DNA from: Mesorhizobium sp. M1E.F.Ca.ET.045.02.1.1
GTDB lineage: Bacteria; Pseudomonadota; Alphaproteobacteria; Rhizobiales; Rhizobiaceae
DNA length: 64,000 nucleotides
Reading direction: 5' to 3'
Assembly: GCF_003952485.1 (NCBI RefSeq)
Contig: NZ_CP034447.1
Location: 5,346,501-5,410,500, forward strand
Part shown: piece after piece, positions 61,042 through 64,000 of the stretch
Layout of the letters: each line of letters opens with the position of its first letter
Position numbering within the stretch: the stretch's first letter is position 1
The notes under the pieces: model-generated
Seen by the model: only the letters and a program-made list of their open reading frames with translations
What the model was told of the DNA's origin: nothing
Databases searched by the model: none
Program-made: the position numbers and the translations under genes

Positions 61042-61068
61042 TGACGTCCTGGCGATGCTCTGTTTGAT

Positions 61069-61113
61069 GCATGTCGTTCTCCCAAAACCGCTGCGCACTT
61101 TTGGGCGACATGC
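61069..61113. repeat. 45-bp palindromic intergenic repeat, copy 2
   Basis: Same element as 37581-37625: arms GCATGTCG/CGACATGC and CCCAAAA/TTTTGGG; only three apical-loop bases differ. It lies 28 bp after the nuclease gene and 45 bp before the GST gene. Confidence 0.8.
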
Positions 61114-61157
61114 ATTGAAGCCCGACCTATGATCGAGCGAGAGATCGGGAGAATGGA

Positions 61158-61769
61158 ATGAAGCTGTTCGATGGCGGCCGCGCGCCGAACCCCAGACGGG
61201 TCCGGGTCTTCCTGGCGGAGAAGGGATTGACCGTTCCGCTGGTGCCTGTCGACATGGGCGCGCTGGAGCATCGCGAGCAGCCCGTGGCGTCGCGCAATCC
61301 ACTGCGGCGGTTGCCGGTGCTCGAGCTCGACGACGGCACCATCATCACCGAATCCATCGCCATCTGCCGCTACTTCGAGGAATTGCATCCCGAGCCCGTG
61401 TTGTTCGGCAAAGGCGCTCTCGGCAAGGCCAAGGTCGAGATGTGGCAAAGGCGCATGGAGTTCAACCTCTTGAGCTGCGTCGCCGCCGCCTTCCGGCACA
61501 TCCATCCGGCGATGAAGGAATGGGAGGTGCCGCAGATCCCCGAATGGGGCGAGGCCAACAAGCCGAAGGCGATCGAATTCCTGTATCTGCTCGACCGCGA
61601 GCTGGCGGACAGGGAATTCGCTGCCAGCGATGCCTATTCGGTCGCCGACATCACCGGGATGATCGCCATCGACTTTATGAAGCCGGCGCGCATCAAGGTG
61701 CCGGAGGATTGCACCAACGTATTGCGTTGGTACGGGGCGCTGACAAGCCGACCGAGCGCTACTGCCTGA
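61158..61769 (+). CDS. Glutathione S-transferase family protein
   Basis: A 203-aa GST with an N-terminal thioredoxin-like domain (about 1-78; APNPRRVRVFLAEKG at the active site, RRLPVLELDDGTIITESIAI with the conserved cis-Pro and glutathione-gamma-Glu-binding ES) and an all-helical C-domain (YSVADITGMIAIDF, the folding N-capping motif). The Ser/Cys at the usual active site is replaced by Asn or nearby residues, so the catalytic class is unclear. The ATG follows GGGAGAATGGA. Confidence 0.88.
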   Translation: MKLFDGGRAPNPRRVRVFLAEKGLTVPLVPVDMGALEHREQPVASRNPLRRLPVLELDDGTIITESIAICRYFEELHPEPVLFGKGALGKAKVEMWQRRMEFNLLSCVAAAFRHIHPAMKEWEVPQIPEWGEANKPKAIEFLYLLDRELADREFAASDAYSVADITGMIAIDFMKPARIKVPEDCTNVLRWYGALTSRPSATA

Positions 61770-61779
61770 GACCCGCGTT

Positions 61780-62415
61780 TTGGACGAACTGCACGGCACA
61801 AGTGGAGAACTGGAAAGCCTGACGGCGAGGGTGCGGGCCTGCCGCATCTGCGTCGAGCATCCGCGCGGCCGGCCCTTGCCGCACGAGCCGCGCCCGGTGC
61901 TGAGGCCATCGTCGAGCGCTCGCATCCTGCTCGCCAGCCAGGCGCCGGGCACCAAGGTCCACATCTCGGGCATGCCGTTCACCGACGCCTCCGGAGATCG
62001 TCTTAGAAGCTGGCTCGGCGTCACCAGCGAAGAGTTCTACGACACGGAAAAATTCGCCATCGTGCCGATGGGTTTCTGCTTCCCTGGCCAGGACGCCAAG
62101 GGGGCCGACCTGCCGCCGCGCCGTGAATGCGCGCCTGCATGGCGAGCCGAACTGATGGCGCTGATGCCGCAAATCGATCTGGTGCTGACGATCGGCGGCT
62201 ACGCGCAGTCCTGGCACATGGGCACGGCGCGAGGGCCGTCGCTGACGGAAACTGTCAGGAACTGGCGCGCTGTCTGGGATGCGCCGGCCAGCCGGAAAGT
62301 GTTGCCGCTGCCGCATCCATCGTGGCGAAATACCGGCTGGCTGAAGAAGAATCCCTGGTTTGAAATGGATTTGCTGCCTTTCCTGCGGTCGGAAATCCGC
62401 TATCGCATCGGTTAG
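61780..62415 (+). CDS. Uracil-DNA glycosylase superfamily protein
   Basis: A 211-aa protein of the uracil-DNA glycosylase fold. The motif-1-like segment ILLASQAPGTKVHISGMPF (near 44-62) and the motif-2-like LPLPHPSWRNTGWLKKNPWFE (near 170-190, with the HPS loop) are visible. Only two N-terminal cysteines (CRIC) are seen, so a full Fe-S cluster is doubtful. It may repair uracil in DNA or have another base specificity. The start is a TTG 10 bp after the GST gene. Confidence 0.8.
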   Translation: MDELHGTSGELESLTARVRACRICVEHPRGRPLPHEPRPVLRPSSSARILLASQAPGTKVHISGMPFTDASGDRLRSWLGVTSEEFYDTEKFAIVPMGFCFPGQDAKGADLPPRRECAPAWRAELMALMPQIDLVLTIGGYAQSWHMGTARGPSLTETVRNWRAVWDAPASRKVLPLPHPSWRNTGWLKKNPWFEMDLLPFLRSEIRYRIG

Positions 62416-62523
62416 GCATCCGGCAAGAAATCACTCGCTTTTGCCACCGTCGGCAGAATTTCTTTCTTGTGAAAGGCCCAGATAAAAGGGAATATAGCGA
62501 AACTATTCCCCTGGAGTCTCCCA

Positions 62524-63015
62524 ATGGACCGCCTTGACCGAAAAATTCTCCGCCTCCTGCAGGAGGATGCGACACTTGCGGTCGCCGATGTCGCCAAGAA
62601 AGTCGGCCTGTCGACCACGCCGTGCTGGCGGCGCATCCAGAAGCTCGAGGAAGAGGGCGTCATCAAGCGGCGCGTGGCCATTCTCGACCATGAGAGGGTG
62701 AATGTGCGCGTCACCGTCTTCGTGTCGATCCGCACCAATTCGCACAGCCATGAATGGCTGCGGCGTTTCTCCGAGGTCATCCAGGAATTTCCGGAAGTGG
62801 TCGAGTTCTACCGCATGAGCGGCGACGTCGACTATCTGCTGCGCGTGGTGGTGCCCGACATCGCTGCCTACGACGCCTTCTACAAGCGGCTGATTGCCAA
62901 GATCGAGATCCGCGACGTGTCGTCGTCCTTCGCCATGGAGCAGATCAAGTACACGACCGAAATCCCGCTCGACTACATGGTGCTCGACAAGGAATCCGGC
63001 GCGAACGCGGCGTGA
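62524..63015 (+). CDS. Lrp/AsnC family transcriptional regulator
   Basis: A 163-aa regulator with an N-terminal helix-turn-helix (about residues 1-60; VADVAKKVGLSTTPCWRRIQKLEEEGVI) and a C-terminal RAM ligand-binding domain (about 65-155; SGDVDYLLRVVVPDIAAYDAFY). Such proteins respond to amino acids. Target genes cannot be inferred from the neighbours. The ATG follows CTGGAGTCTCCC. Confidence 0.93.
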   Translation: MDRLDRKILRLLQEDATLAVADVAKKVGLSTTPCWRRIQKLEEEGVIKRRVAILDHERVNVRVTVFVSIRTNSHSHEWLRRFSEVIQEFPEVVEFYRMSGDVDYLLRVVVPDIAAYDAFYKRLIAKIEIRDVSSSFAMEQIKYTTEIPLDYMVLDKESGANAA

Positions 63016-63037
63016 CTGTTATCTGAAGCGATAGAGC

Positions 63038-63604
63038 CTAATTCTTCTTTTTGTTGAGGAAATTCCACGGCGAGTTGACCGGCAGCGTGACCGCGTCAGG
63101 CACGGTATCGACGCTTGCCACTTCGGCTCTGCGCACCGTGTAGCCCGACTGGACGATCGAGACGCCGTCGAGGATGAAGAGCTGGCTCTTCTACATGCCG
63201 GGCTTCAGCACGCCGGTGACCGAAACCGATTGATAGGCCTTCGCCATCTTGTAGGGATGTGCCGGCGTCACAAGCACGATCTGGTTGGGCGGCGGCGTCG
63301 GCATGTGGCTGCAGGCACCCGTCCATGGCACCAACAGGAACTGGTAGACGAGGTCGCCATCGCGATCGACCGGCAAGGCATAGCCGGCCAGCTGAATGGT
63401 TTTGTCCTGGAGACTCAGAGACAATGTTTCGCCGTGATCGGGCAGTTTGGCCGCGATCATTGGCAGGTTGGCGTCAGCCGCAACCGCCTGCGTCGCGGGG
63501 CGCAGATCCTTCCAGAAGATGTGCGCGGTTTCTGCCGAGGCCTGACTAACGGCAAGGCCAAGCACCGCGGCGATGATCGTGCCTGTGTTGAGAAGGTCGT
63601 TCAT
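63038..63604 (-). pseudogene. DUF3299 family periplasmic protein with internal amber stop
   Basis: A signal peptide (about residues 1-24 from MNDLLNTG) leads to the DUF3299 pattern: IQLAGYALPVDRDGDLVYQFLLVP and ACSHMPTPPPNQIVLV (cut to key parts: FLLVP, CSHMPTPPPNQ). The frame meets TAG at 63191-63193 after GVLKPGM, but the same frame continues 51 codons as KSQLFILDGVSIVQSG to a second stop at 63038, giving the normal family C-terminus. A single base change from a Glu, Gln, Lys or Tyr codon would explain it. Read-through, pseudogene or sequence error are all possible. Confidence 0.75.
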
Positions 63605-63856
63605 TGGCTCCATTCTGGTCGGTCCATGATTGCGAGCGAGTAAAACTGCCGTGATCTCTGAGGCATTTTTGGGGGCCCGATGGAATTGGTGGGCGCCGCA
63701 GAAACGCTCTGGCGGAAAGGCGCATGGAAGAAACACCGGGAAATCGTTGCCCAGGCCTTGCCTGGTTGCGGGAGCGACGCTGAAAATAGCCCGACAAATA
63801 ATGGCAGCGAACCCGCGTCGCGCGGTGCCCGGCGCGCAAGAATCTGGAGAAGTTCC

Positions 63857-64000
63857 ATGCCGACCAGCCACGATCTCAGGGGGCTGATGAAATTTCTTGC
63901 CCGTGACGAATGGCGCGAATGCTTCGAGGCAGTTTTCAACGAGCATTTCGGCCCGGTCCTCGACGAGGGCGAAGGGGATTTTGAAGACCTTGCCGAAGTC
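63857..64000 (+). CDS. Unknown protein, 5' part only
   Basis: The first 48 codons (MPTSHDLRGLMKFLARDEWR and onward) of a gene running off the window. The start has a GGAGAAG site seven bases upstream, and the reading is acidic and soluble with no signal peptide. I do not recognise it; there is too little sequence for a family call. The 252 bp upstream, back to the DUF3299 start, hold no gene I can support. Confidence 0.5.
   Translation, partial: MPTSHDLRGLMKFLARDEWRECFEAVFNEHFGPVLDEGEGDFEDLAEV

Overview
The window looks like chromosome from an alphaproteobacterium of the order Hyphomicrobiales, most likely Mesorhizobium or a close relative. The reasons are high GC, conserved rhizobial gene order (rpsB-tsf-pyrH-frr-uppS-cdsA-rseP-bamA-lpxD-fabZ-lpxA-lpxI-lpxB, then gltA-gltX-comEC-lexA, moeA-moaC-trpC-trpD-ppiD, tpiA-secG, pyrG), an alphaproteobacterial GTTC-N7-GTTC SOS box, and families typical of the group (EipB, DUF982, DUF1849, TIGR02281 protease). 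The genus is inferred from gene order and family content; I could not run a search.

Layout. 0-8 kb: EipB, a PlsC-like acyltransferase, DUF4031 and LysE genes, then rpsB-tsf with structured leaders, then a LysR regulator divergent from an NTF2-like and an aldo/keto reductase gene. 8-19.5 kb: a long plus-strand envelope operon covering UMP kinase, ribosome recycling, undecaprenyl-PP and CDP-diacylglycerol synthesis, RseP, BamA and the lipid A genes lpxD-fabZ-lpxA-lpxI-lpxB. lpxA carries a one-base frameshift as read. 19.5-26.5 kb: gltA and gltX on the minus strand, a small foreign-looking membrane-protein gene set between two copies of a 117-bp direct repeat, a frameshifted comEC, and lexA with its SOS box. 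26.9-34.6 kb: kynureninase plus a formamidase-like hydrolase, then a minus-strand ppiD-trpD-trpC-moaC-moeA unit with overlapping or near-zero spacing. 34.7-39.9 kb: tpiA, secG, an L,D-transpeptidase, pyrG and DUF1697.

40-57 kb is the accessory part. It holds an NCS1 permease, DUF982, a small Cys-rich protein, and a type I secretion locus: HlyD adaptor, ABC exporter and two very large acidic secreted proteins of 1803 and 1070 aa. These two proteins are paralogues. Between them lie decayed 5' fragments of both dusA and the exporter gene, so the locus arose by tandem duplication of an exporter-substrate-promoter-dusA segment. The larger substrate then expanded through six near-identical 453-bp in-frame repeats.

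57-64 kb: aspartic protease, DUF1289, cobT, a PleC/DivJ-like histidine kinase, a frameshifted thermonuclease gene, GST, a uracil-DNA-glycosylase-like protein, Lrp/AsnC, a DUF3299 gene with an internal amber codon, and the start of an unknown gene running off the end. Three genes have single-site frameshifts and one has a nonsense codon. One of the frameshifted genes (lpxA) is normally essential, so base-level sequence errors must be considered for all of them.
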